Source of the DNA: Bacillota bacterium
GTDB taxonomy: Bacteria; Bacillota; Clostridia; Oscillospirales; Oscillospiraceae
NCBI GenBank assembly: GCA_017861415.1
Contig: JAGFXS010000063.1
Coordinates: forward strand, 1 to 8,414
Direction: 5' to 3'
Length of the DNA stretch: 8,414 nucleotides
Part shown: positions 1 through 6,330 of the stretch, in pieces
How the letters are laid out: every line of letters begins with the position of its first letter
How positions within the stretch are numbered: the stretch's first letter is position 1
Notes under the pieces: generated by a model
Told to the model about the DNA's origin: nothing
Database searches by the model: none
The model's input: only the letters and a program-made list of their open reading frames with translations
Made by a program: the position numbers and the translations under genes

Positions 1-290
1 CTGGGAAAGGTCTTGCTGTATTCGTCGAGCGCGGTTCCATATTCGAAGAACGCTCGCTCGATTACCCAATCTTCGCAACTGTTTGACGGGGAATCGATTC
101 CCGACCTCACAACTTCGACGGCTTTTTTCAGGTCTTGGATTCGGGTATAGGGAGCTGCTGGGAGGGGGGTTTTGAAGTATTCGCGGACATCCGTGCATGA
201 GGTGAATTCGGCAGCTGATGCTTGGACCACCAAGACACTCATCAAGAGCAGGACAAGTCCTACTGACACTACCTTTGGATCCTTCATCAT
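1..290 (-). CDS. Secreted protein of unknown function, N-terminal part (runs off left edge)
   Basis: An open frame runs from ATG at 290 to the left window edge (96 codons seen). It begins with a clear Sec signal peptide: a short charged start, a hydrophobic core at about residues 7-22, and an A-S-A cleavage site near residues 24-26. The mature part carries two cysteines (about residues 32 and 72) that could form a disulfide, and otherwise looks soluble and mixed in charge. I do not recognise the family. Two adjacent ATGs (290 and 287) are possible starts; a GAAGGA sequence abuts the first, so neither spacing is ideal. A strong sigma70 promoter lies about 70 bases upstream, which supports this as a real, independently transcribed gene. 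The C-terminal part is outside the window. Confidence 0.7.
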   Translation of the reverse strand, partial: MMKDPKVVSVGLVLLLMSVLVVQASAAEFTSCTDVREYFKTPLPAAPYTRIQDLKKAVEVVRSGIDSPSNSCEDWVIERAFFEYGTALDEYSKTFP

Positions 291-357
291 TCCTTCGCCA
301 ATGGAAGAGAAGGTGTTCACTTTTACTTCTAGTGTGTACCTATCTAGGGGCAAGGTG

Positions 358-386
358 AGTATATAAAATGGTGTTGGTGGTGTCAA
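358..386 (-). promoter_or_regulatory. Sigma70 promoter of the secreted-protein gene
   Basis: On the minus strand TTGACA (386-381) and TATACT (363-358) are separated by exactly 17 bases. The -35 box is perfect and the -10 box is 5/6. Transcription should start near position 351, giving a leader of about 60 bases before the ATG at 290. No other feature explains the pair, and it points at the only gene in that direction. The rest of the stretch between 387 and 580 shows no gene that I can support. Confidence 0.75.
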
Positions 387-580
387 TAATTTTTTTCCCC
401 AAGCGAGAGGGGTGGGTTTGAGCGGTTTCGGCCAGGATGAGGAGTGAGGGAAGATTGGGAGGAGAGAATGCATACTCTTGAAACTTGATTCTCCACGAGC
501 CTCACCGGAGGCAGGAGAGAGATGATGTAGTGGTAACGAGATATTTAATAGGGAGGAGAATGAACCTGTGGGAGAAGAGA

Positions 581-1300
581 CTATGTGGTCTGTCCCCGGC
601 TCTTTCTCGCCCAGGCTTCATATTTTGCAGAGATCTCCAGGTATTGTTCCCTTGTCACAATCGGTTTGTTGATCTCTTCCAAAAAGGTTGGTTCTATTTT
701 TTCATGGACGGCAAGCATTTTCCCAGCCCGTTGAATCAGGTCGAGGCGAGGTTCGAGAAGTTGCGGTGCCATTTGTAGGGCAATGGAGCCGGGTATGCAG
801 ATTTCCCCGATGGATTCACAACCAAAGTTCGCTGCTTGGGCCCTGAACGTCATGATCAGAGGGAGGAAACTGTCCACCTCCGGGAATCCCGACGTTGAAA
901 CAAGGAAGAATTTTGAAGGCATCGTCCAATTAAAGGGGTGCCTTACCCGGTTTGCAGGGTCGATCCGCAAAAATGGGTCCATGCCACAGATGCAACGGTC
1001 CATTACGGTTTTCATCTGGGCGCTCATACTATCTGTATACACGGGCGTCCCCATAACAAAGAGATCCGACTCCCTCAGGAACGGATAGAGCTGGTCCATA
1101 TCATCCCGTTGAGCACATTGACCGGGTGTTTTATGCATACACGTAAGGCAAGCCCGGCAGTAGGAGATATTCAATTCCTTTAGCTGGATGTCTTTTACGG
1201 TAGCCCCACCCTCTGAGAGCCCTTTCAAAAACGAATCCAGCAATTTCCACGTTATCCCTTTCTTCCCCCTCGCGCTTCCATTTAATGCAATTACGTTCAT
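581..1300 (-). CDS. Iron-sulfur flavoprotein / NADPH-dependent FMN reductase family protein
   Basis: This 239-residue protein has the flavodoxin-like fold of the NADPH-dependent FMN reductase family. The opening strand MNVIALNGSARG followed by a Thr near residue 17 is the FMN phosphate-binding loop. Residues 48-62 hold four cysteines spaced CX2CX2CX7C, the compact cluster motif of iron-sulfur flavoproteins, which bind one [4Fe-4S] next to FMN. The motif GTPVYTDSMSAQMKTVMDR (about residues 93-111) is the usual flavin-side loop of the family. It probably passes electrons between a cytosolic ferredoxin or NAD(P)H and an unidentified acceptor; archaeal members can reduce O2 and peroxide. I chose the ATG at 1300 because AGGAGAGGGG lies just upstream and the FMN loop begins there; an in-frame ATG at 1324 would add eight unlikely residues. 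It appears monocistronic. Confidence 0.82.
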   Translation of the reverse strand: MNVIALNGSARGKKGITWKLLDSFLKGLSEGGATVKDIQLKELNISYCRACLTCMHKTPGQCAQRDDMDQLYPFLRESDLFVMGTPVYTDSMSAQMKTVMDRCICGMDPFLRIDPANRVRHPFNWTMPSKFFLVSTSGFPEVDSFLPLIMTFRAQAANFGCESIGEICIPGSIALQMAPQLLEPRLDLIQRAGKMLAVHEKIEPTFLEEINKPIVTREQYLEISAKYEAWARKSRGQTT

Positions 1301-1401
1301 GATTTCCCCTCTCCTGTGCCTCACTCTGTTTTGATTCGGAATGAACTCGGCTTTCTTTATTACCTATTTCAACCCGTGAATAAGTCACCTCTTCCACGCC
1401 T

Positions 1402-1430
1402 AATCTACCACATCGATTCAGAATTGGCAA
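1402..1430 (-). promoter_or_regulatory. Candidate sigma70 promoter of the flavoprotein gene
   Basis: TTGCCA (1430-1425) and TAGATT (1407-1402) on the minus strand are 17 bases apart, matching 5/6 and 4/6 of consensus. They would give a leader of roughly 95 bases before the ATG at 1300. It is the best match in the 350-base gap 1301-1650, which otherwise holds no gene I can support. Confidence 0.4.
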
Positions 1431-1626
1431 TTAACCGGCCAAGTGAACCAACCATTATGATTGTGATCCACAAAGACATCCTTTGGACAAAGGAAGCATT
1501 GTTGAGTATTTAAAATTAGGCAACCCTTCCCCTGTCTCTCTCTTGATCTCTAGATTTCCTGTAGTATAAAGCTCACCCATAATCCATGTCATAAAACGGA
1601 AGACATAAAAGAGAAGGGGAATTTAA

Positions 1627-1647
1627 GGAGACCGATGAGTTGTCTCC
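1627..1647 (-). terminator. Weak hairpin after the dehydrogenase stop codon
   Basis: GGAGAC and GTCTCC form a 6-bp stem with a 9-base loop, beginning three bases after the stop of the short-chain dehydrogenase gene. On the transcript strand it is followed by a pyrimidine-rich stretch (TTAAATTCCCCTTCTCTTTT) rather than a clean U tract. It may be a weak terminator or a 3' stabilising hairpin. Confidence 0.25.
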
Positions 1648-1650
1648 CAA

Positions 1651-2409
1651 TCATCCTCTTCCGATGAAAGGCATCTTGGTCGCCATGATGGTCATAAATT
1701 GAACATTCGCTTCCAAAGGCAGACTTGCCATGTAGACCACTGCACGCCCGACCTGCTTGACATCCATGGTGGGTTCAACTGCTATGATTCCACTGGCTTG
1801 CATAACGCCCTCTTTCATTTGTGCTGTCAAATCGGTCTCTGCATTACCAATATCGATTTGGCCACAGGCAATATTGTATTGGCGTCCGTCAAGAGCCGTC
1901 GCCTTGGTCAGACCCGTTATCGCATGCTTGGTAGCTGTATAGGGGGCAGAGTTGGGTCGTGGCACATGAGCCGAGATAGAGCCATTATTGATGATGCGGC
2001 CCCCCCGAGGAATTTGACTTTTCATGAGCTTGAATGCTTCCTGAGTACACAGAAACGTTCCCGTCAGGTTGACATCGACCACAGATTTCCATTGTTCATA
2101 GGTTAAATCTTCTAAAGGTACAGAGGGTCCGCTAATCCCTGCATTGTTAAATAAAATGTCGAGCCGGCCAAATATCTCTTTCGTCTTGGCGAACAAGGAA
2201 CGAACAGAAGCAGGTTCACTCACGTCAGTCGGTACCACCACTGCTTGCGATTTAAACGGCCCGGCTTCCTTCACAGTCATCTCTAAGGCCTCCACGCGAC
2301 GTCCCGCCAGAACAACGGAATACCCCTCTTCTAAAAGAGCGAGCGCCGCACTTTTGCCAATTCCAGTTCCTGCTCCCGTAACCATAGCAACCTTCCTGAG
2401 TCCACTCAT
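1651..2409 (-). CDS. Short-chain dehydrogenase/reductase (SDR family oxidoreductase)
   Basis: This 252-residue protein is a complete classical SDR, an NAD(P)-dependent alcohol/ketone oxidoreductase of the cytosol. The Rossmann motif TGAGTGIG is at residues 11-18, the NNAG motif at 88-91, catalytic Asn at 114, Ser at 144, and the YTATK active site gives Tyr157 and Lys161. Arg37/Arg38 after the second strand (AGRR) favours NADP(H) over NAD(H). The length is typical. The substrate cannot be read from sequence; the C-terminal tail [15 protein letters not shown] is of a type seen in many uncharacterised SDRs. The ATG at 2409 is preceded by AAGGAGAT at good spacing. The gene stands alone: gaps of about 350 bases downstream and 297 upstream separate it from its neighbours. 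No convincing promoter was found upstream. Confidence 0.93.
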   Translation of the reverse strand: MSGLRKVAMVTGAGTGIGKSAALALLEEGYSVVLAGRRVEALEMTVKEAGPFKSQAVVVPTDVSEPASVRSLFAKTKEIFGRLDILFNNAGISGPSVPLEDLTYEQWKSVVDVNLTGTFLCTQEAFKLMKSQIPRGGRIINNGSISAHVPRPNSAPYTATKHAITGLTKATALDGRQYNIACGQIDIGNAETDLTAQMKEGVMQASGIIAVEPTMDVKQVGRAVVYMASLPLEANVQFMTIMATKMPFIGRG

Positions 2410-2527
2410 TTATTTTATCTCCTTTCTCTGCTAAGCGAACCGCTGCACTAAAGTTATGCTAAATCAGAACTAATTGTTTATTTCGATATGAAACCACAAC
2501 TTGATTCAGAAACTCACCAATGACAGA

Positions 2528-2577
2528 CCCAATGGGTACTTCCATTATCCGTTACAACTTTAATATATACCATTGGG
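2528..2577. repeat. Imperfect inverted repeat in the gap upstream of the SDR gene
   Basis: CCCAATGGGTA (2528-2538) is matched by TACCATTGGG (2568-2577) in inverted orientation, giving 10 paired bases with one bulged base and an intervening 29-base AT-rich stretch. It lies in the 297-base gap 2410-2706 between the SDR gene and the end of the redox operon. It has no T tract on either strand, so a standard intrinsic terminator is unlikely. It could be a regulator site or a transcript hairpin. The rest of the gap shows no gene. Confidence 0.45.
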
Positions 2578-2706
2578 GGAAGGTAAAGAAATGAGAAGGA
2601 GACTTTTTTAGATAAAGGTATGCTTAACCCCTCTTATGCTCAATACAAATGAAGGAATTCGTCGGCCCAGCTTTTTTTCATTAAAGGTTTTACGATGGAT
2701 CCTCTC

Positions 2707-2895
2707 TTATCCATAATTGGAAAGTATGGCAAGGAAAGCATGAAGGGCAGCACCAAAAAAGAGAATGACTCCCGTTTTTTTATGCACAGAATAAGAGATT
2801 CTTATCCATCGAAGTCCCGTGCTCATCTGAAACAGAACTAAAGCCATATTGATCACACCCAGAATCAGGATAATCGAGACACCCCCGATATTCAT
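2707..2895 (-). CDS. Small two-helix membrane protein, possible b-haem binding
   Basis: The 62-residue product has two hydrophobic segments (about residues 5-25 and 40-58) joined by a short basic loop (RWIRISYSVHKK). The second segment carries His38 and His52, 14 residues apart, the spacing by which one helix of b-type cytochromes faces two haems; HKKTG followed by LH resembles helices in small cytochrome-b-like domains. Haem binding is an inference, and one such subunit would have to pair with a partner. The start is set by GGAGG seven bases before the ATG. It begins 24 bases after the superoxide-reductase-like gene and is the last gene of the probable operon, so it may link the periplasmic proteins to the quinone pool or anchor them. 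I do not recognise a named family. Confidence 0.7.
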   Translation of the reverse strand: MNIGGVSIILILGVINMALVLFQMSTGLRWIRISYSVHKKTGVILFFGAALHAFLAILSNYG

Positions 2896-2919
2896 CTCTC
2901 GTCCTCCAAAGGCTAACCA

Positions 2920-3294
2920 TTACTTCACAGTAATCTTATGGATGGCAGGACCTTTACTCCCATGATTGCTGCAACTGGCCTCTGCGACGACCTCTGTGTC
3001 CTCCGTCACTTTAAACTTTATCTCCTTGGTGAATTCAGCGGCTTCGGGGCGGTTATCCTTCGTATAGTCCCAACGGGCGATCTCCTTCTTGTTTGCCGTC
3101 ACCTTCACCCACTCTGTGAAATGGGACGGACTATTTGCATTGTGGGTGACAGTGATCCGCAGGGTCACCTCGGTTCCTTTCGTAACACTGGAGGGTCCTT
3201 CAATGGAGACCGCGGATTTGTTGGCTAATGCAGCGCCTAGTTGCATGAATAGGACTGAAAGGATCAATATTCCCAAAACGATTGACTTTTTCAT
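2920..3294 (-). CDS. Exported superoxide-reductase-like (desulfoferrodoxin-domain) protein
   Basis: The 124-residue product starts with a Sec signal peptide (cleavage near ALA-N, about residue 24). The mature part is one Ig-like domain resembling the iron-binding domain of superoxide reductases: the segment HNANSPSHFTEWVKV (His51, His58) corresponds to the two central His ligands, and SCSNHG near the end gives Cys108 and His111, the Cys-X2-His pair of the Fe(His)4Cys site. The first His of canonical enzymes, expected in the N-terminal strand, is missing here (NKSAVSIEG region), and the gap between the two central His is one residue longer than usual. Superoxide reduction is therefore plausible but unproven; a different mononuclear iron or metal role is possible. 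GGAGGT six bases upstream supports the ATG at 3294. It is fourth in the probable operon, preceded by a 158-base gap. Confidence 0.72.
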   Translation of the reverse strand: MKKSIVLGILILSVLFMQLGAALANKSAVSIEGPSSVTKGTEVTLRITVTHNANSPSHFTEWVKVTANKKEIARWDYTKDNRPEAAEFTKEIKFKVTEDTEVVAEASCSNHGSKGPAIHKITVK

Positions 3295-3334
3295 CTTTTT
3301 ACCTCCGAGAAGTATTGGTCAGAACCTATTGATA

Positions 3335-3364
3335 TTCGTAACTCAGAACATTTATTTTCGTCAA
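3335..3364 (-). promoter_or_regulatory. Possible internal promoter before the superoxide-reductase-like gene
   Basis: The 158-base gap 3295-3452 is the widest inside the operon. On the minus strand it holds TTGACG (3364-3359) and, 18 bases on, TACGAA (3340-3335), a 5/6 and a 3/6 match. The last two genes could thus be transcribed separately. The -10 match is poor, so this is only a candidate. Confidence 0.25.
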
Positions 3365-3398
3365 GGGAAAGGCCTATTTGCTCGACACGATTTTTTTG

Positions 3399-3422
3399 TA
3401 CCGCATGACCACGGAGGCGGTA
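3399..3422. repeat. Short hairpin in the intra-operon gap
   Basis: TACCGC (3399-3404) and GCGGTA (3417-3422) form a 6-bp stem with a 12-base loop between the cytochrome c and superoxide-reductase-like genes. On the transcript strand it is followed by an A tract, not a U tract, so it is not an intrinsic terminator. An mRNA processing or stability hairpin is possible. Confidence 0.3.
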
Positions 3423-3452
3423 TGATTACATCTTCTGCAATGGGCTGAGTAA

Positions 3453-3875
3453 TCAATGTTTTCCCGGTGCCAGCGGAACACCCCGCCGCTCATAGTGGAT
3501 GTAAGCCAGGAGAGCGACCATTCTGGGATCGTCCGCAGCCAAGGGATCCCCCTCTAGGGGATTTCGGAGACACCAATTGACCATCTCGAACAGGGTAATA
3601 ACCCTTCCGATCTGCTTCTGAAATTTGGGATAGGTCTCCGGATGGGTGTTGGCTGCATTCGGATGGCATTGGTCACAGGAAACCTTATTTTTTCCAAGGC
3701 TGGAACTGTGGAATAGCTTATCGCCCTCCTTAACCACCGTCATGAACTCTTTGGTCCAGCGCTCTACATCTTGCTTTGTGAAATCGTCCGCTCGGCTTGA
3801 TAATTTCATCGTTAAGACGGCCGAAACCATCAGCCCGATCAAAAGAACTCCAAAAAGCTTTTTCTTGCCTTTCAT
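3453..3875 (-). CDS. Periplasmic mono-haem cytochrome c
   Basis: The 140-residue product has an N-terminal hydrophobic signal or anchor (about residues 5-23) and one haem c motif, CDQCH at residues 67-71, with His71 as proximal ligand. The C-terminal half (EMVNWCLRNP, then DDPRMVALLAYIHYERRG) resembles small cytochromes of the SoxA/thiosulfate-dehydrogenase type. Candidate distal ligands are Met98, Met119 or the extra Cys102, and which one is used cannot be read. It probably shuttles electrons in the periplasm, for example to the di-haem peroxidase encoded upstream. AGGAGGG seven bases before the ATG supports the start. It begins 20 bases after the phosphoesterase gene ends. Confidence 0.85.
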   Translation of the reverse strand: MKGKKKLFGVLLIGLMVSAVLTMKLSSRADDFTKQDVERWTKEFMTVVKEGDKLFHSSSLGKNKVSCDQCHPNAANTHPETYPKFQKQIGRVITLFEMVNWCLRNPLEGDPLAADDPRMVALLAYIHYERRGVPLAPGKH

Positions 3876-3895
3876 TGGATCCCTCCTGTCATTCT

Positions 3896-4969
3896 CTAAA
3901 AGTGATTTTGAGGTGGAATGCGCTTACTGACGTCTTGATACTTCATGTCTCTTGGAGAGCCGGTTTTGGTGTTGAAGACGACGCTCCGGTTTTCGTTGTC
4001 AGGAAGCTGGTAGTGCATATCCACATTGCCCGTCCGAAGGTTGATGAACTGCCAGCCGGTGGCATCTCTCTCGAAGAAGGGGTCAGCACGGTTCATGGGA
4101 ATCGTCATCTTCGGCAGATGGCTCGGGTCCTGGACATAGGACTTGGGGTAAGGCCAGGGCCAGGCCGTGGCCATGACTGCGTGGAAGCTAATAGTTCCAA
4201 TCTGGTTGTACTGGATCTGGTGGACGTGACCATAGATCACCGTCACTTTGTTAAAAGGTTTGAGGAGCGTCTGAACACTCTCCGCATCATCCGTCCAGAA
4301 GTTCCAACCCTTGTAGATCTTCTGAATAGGGGAATGGGAACAGACGACAATGGGTGTGCTCTTATCGACCTTCTCCAGGTCCTTTTTCAACCACTCGCGC
4401 TGTTTCTCGCCCACCAAGAAAGGCGAGCCCTCCGGGTTGTCGAGGCGCGCCATGGCCAGCATCCGATCCATGGGGTCTGACCAATTCTTATGAGTCCACT
4501 TGTCGTAGGTAAGGATGCTATTGAGGACGATGAAATGGACCTCCTTATGATCGAAGCTGTACCAGAGGGGGCTTATCTTGGACTCCCAGTATTTTCCAAG
4601 GTCAAGATAGTAGTCATGCTCTCCGATCACGTAGTAGACCTTGCCCCGCAGTTTGGACATGATCTCCAAGCCATGATCCAGCTCTTCCTTTTTTCCAAGT
4701 TGTGCCAGGTCGCCTCCGAAGAAGAAAAAATCAGGCTGTGGTGTGAGCAGGTTGGCTTCCTGGATCGTCCGGATGAGACCCATGTCCCAGTTACGAACGA
4801 ACTTACTCCCCTCGATCTGCTGGATGTGGGCATCGGAGATGTATCCAAAGGTAAAATCATTGGTAGGGTTCTTGGCACCAAAAGCTACTTTTATCAAGCT
4901 CATGGGTAAGGCGCTTGCCATTACGGCTGCACCTGTCGTCTTTAGAAATGTACGACGGTCCATCTTCAT
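3896..4969 (-). CDS. Tat-exported calcineurin-like metallophosphoesterase
   Basis: The 357-residue product opens with a twin-arginine signal (RRTFLK at residues 5-10, hydrophobic stretch to about residue 31), so it is exported folded and probably metal-loaded. The body carries the metallophosphoesterase motifs in order: DAH (Asp46, His48), GGDL (Asp87), GEHD (residues 116-119), SHSP (His212) and GHVH (His248, His250). The third motif is normally GNHD/E; here the metal-bridging Asn is Glu117, a notable change in the bimetal site. The substrate (phosphomonoester, phosphodiester or phospholipid head group) is unknown. AAGGAGGT seven bases before the ATG supports the start. It lies 39 bases after the di-haem peroxidase gene and 20 bases before the cytochrome c gene, so it is very likely co-transcribed with redox proteins, an unexpected setting for a phosphoesterase. 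Confidence 0.9.
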   Translation of the reverse strand: MKMDRRTFLKTTGAAVMASALPMSLIKVAFGAKNPTNDFTFGYISDAHIQQIEGSKFVRNWDMGLIRTIQEANLLTPQPDFFFFGGDLAQLGKKEELDHGLEIMSKLRGKVYYVIGEHDYYLDLGKYWESKISPLWYSFDHKEVHFIVLNSILTYDKWTHKNWSDPMDRMLAMARLDNPEGSPFLVGEKQREWLKKDLEKVDKSTPIVVCSHSPIQKIYKGWNFWTDDAESVQTLLKPFNKVTVIYGHVHQIQYNQIGTISFHAVMATAWPWPYPKSYVQDPSHLPKMTIPMNRADPFFERDATGWQFINLRTGNVDMHYQLPDNENRSVVFNTKTGSPRDMKYQDVSKRIPPQNHF

Positions 4970-5008
4970 TGTTGCTACCTCCTTTTCAATTTTATGATGC
5001 AGGGGCCA

Positions 5009-6124
5009 TCACTTCTTAACAAACTCCGGGCTTGTCAGGGCCTTCAGAAACTCCACCAGATCAGCTTGTTGTTCTTTACTCAGGTTCAGTGGTCGGATGC
5101 CGCCGCTCAAAAGCTCTGGCACCGGGTCGGTCTCTTTCACTCGCCCACCATTGTTATAGAACTGAACAACCTCCTCCAAAGTCTTGAGGCTGCCGTCGTG
5201 CAGATAAGGAGCGGTGAGAGCGATGTTTCGAAGCGTTGAGGTTTTGAAGGCGCCGATGTCCGTCAGATCCCGCGTCACGGCAAACCGGCCAAGGGATGAC
5301 GTTTTTTCATTGCTCAGTACCGCGATATCGGTTCCCTTTTTCTTCACGTCTTCAACGGCCGCTGCCAACTCATCAAGGTCCTTTGGCATCTGTTGAGCTG
5401 ACGCCCCAATCATGTGGAACCGATTGTCGGTAAAGAGTGCCTGAGTCTGTTCGATGACGTGGCAGGAGACGCAGCGGCCCTGATTGATAAAAACGTCGAG
5501 TCCGCGGATGGCTGCAGGGCTCATCGCATTTTTGTCTCCTCCGTAGAAATAGCGATCGAAAGGGGAGTTGCCTGCGATAAGTGTTCTTTCGAAGGATGCG
5601 ATCGCCTGTTCCACCTCTTTCATGGTAATTTGGTTCCCAGTCTTGGCGAACGCCTTCTTAAAAAGGTCTACATATTCCGGGTCAGTCCGCACGATCTTAA
5701 GGATGGGCTCATGATTTGGAAGGGCCATCTCCACAGGGTTGATGAAGGGCCCAGCGGACTGGGCTTCGAGGGTAGGTTCACGTCCGTCCCAGAACTGGGT
5801 ATGGAGATAGGCTGCATTAATGACGGTGGGGGCATTACGTGTCCCCTTGAGTTTATTGATCCCTTCTGACACGGGAAGGCCATCGGCGAAGCCTTTCTCT
5901 CTATCGTGGCAGGTCGCACAACTGACCTCTCCGGTGTTGCTAAACCGCTTGTCGTGGAAGAGCTTGTCCCCGAGCTTCACCTTTTCGGGGGTGATTGGAT
6001 TGTTGGCCGGGACCGGCAACGGTGGAAGGCCAAGGGGGCCGGCAAAAGCGACATAGGTCACGAGAGTCGCCGCGATAACCCCTCCCATTAACATTTTTTT
6101 GAAGTGTCTGGTTGTTGTCTTCAC
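5009..6124 (-). CDS. Di-haem cytochrome c peroxidase / MauG family protein
   Basis: This exported 371-residue protein has a Sec signal (residues 1 to about 29) and two haem c motifs, SCATCH (His73) and RCVSCH (His222). It also has the family markers FWDGRE (111-116), GRFAVT (279-284) and STLRNIALTAPYLHDGS (296-312). Family members reduce H2O2 to water with electrons from a cytochrome, or, as MauG, oxidise a partner protein. By alignment from memory with Pseudomonas CcpA, the His that caps the first haem is Ile89 and the Met ligand of the second haem is Tyr323, both MauG-like. I chose the GTG at 6124 because GAGGAGGT lies six bases upstream; starting at the ATG at 6178 would place that ribosome site inside the gene and add a basic tail before the signal. 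It is the first gene of the probable five-gene operon. Confidence 0.92.
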   Translation of the reverse strand: MKTTTRHFKKMLMGGVIAATLVTYVAFAGPLGLPPLPVPANNPITPEKVKLGDKLFHDKRFSNTGEVSCATCHDREKGFADGLPVSEGINKLKGTRNAPTVINAAYLHTQFWDGREPTLEAQSAGPFINPVEMALPNHEPILKIVRTDPEYVDLFKKAFAKTGNQITMKEVEQAIASFERTLIAGNSPFDRYFYGGDKNAMSPAAIRGLDVFINQGRCVSCHVIEQTQALFTDNRFHMIGASAQQMPKDLDELAAAVEDVKKKGTDIAVLSNEKTSSLGRFAVTRDLTDIGAFKTSTLRNIALTAPYLHDGSLKTLEEVVQFYNNGGRVKETDPVPELLSGGIRPLNLSKEQQADLVEFLKALTSPEFVKK

Positions 6125-6265
6125 GATTTTACCTCCTCTCTGGTTGCGCCGGGGTTTTGCGCGCATCATATAAAACACCGCTTGATCCCGAAGCTCCCCT
6201 TCTTTCTACTATTTTTATTTGCCATAAAGCAATTAGGGTGGAAAAATCTTTTCGATAGAATTTAC

Positions 6266-6309
6266 TTTGACCTCGCTTTGACCCTCTCTTTTCGGGACAT
6301 TTGAACCTC
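6266..6309 (-). promoter_or_regulatory. Three phased repeats upstream of the di-haem peroxidase operon
   Basis: On the minus strand GAGGTTCAAA (6309-6300), GAGGGTCAAA (6286-6277) and GAGGTCAAA (6274-6266) form three near-identical direct copies. The last two are offset by 11 bases and the first by a further 23, roughly one and two DNA turns, so they lie on one face of the helix. They end about 140 bases before the GTG start, a suitable place for an activator. The regulator is unknown. I found no convincing sigma70 promoter in 6125-6265. Confidence 0.4.
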
Positions 6310-6330
6310 GTTGTCAATACGACTCTGTGC

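Noticed and set aside
499..512. GCCTC-ACCG-GAGGC hairpin downstream of the flavoprotein gene
   Set aside because: Only five base pairs with no T tract on either strand, about 70 bases past the stop; too weak to call a terminator.
485..778. 97-codon plus-strand open frame overlapping the flavoprotein 3' end
   Set aside because: No good ribosome site, no domain, and half of it is the reverse of conserved flavoprotein coding sequence.
3797..4480. 227-codon open frame on the plus strand
   Set aside because: It lies opposite the phosphoesterase and cytochrome c genes, whose motifs, signal sequences and ribosome sites are all present on the minus strand; the plus-strand translation shows no recognisable domain.
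6125..6178. Longer start of the di-haem peroxidase at the ATG at 6178
   Set aside because: It would bury a strong GAGGAGGT ribosome site in the coding region and put a basic tail before the signal peptide; GTG at 6124 fits better.
6312..6317. TTGACA on the minus strand upstream of the di-haem peroxidase operon
   Set aside because: No acceptable -10 box at 15-19 bases, so it was not called a promoter.
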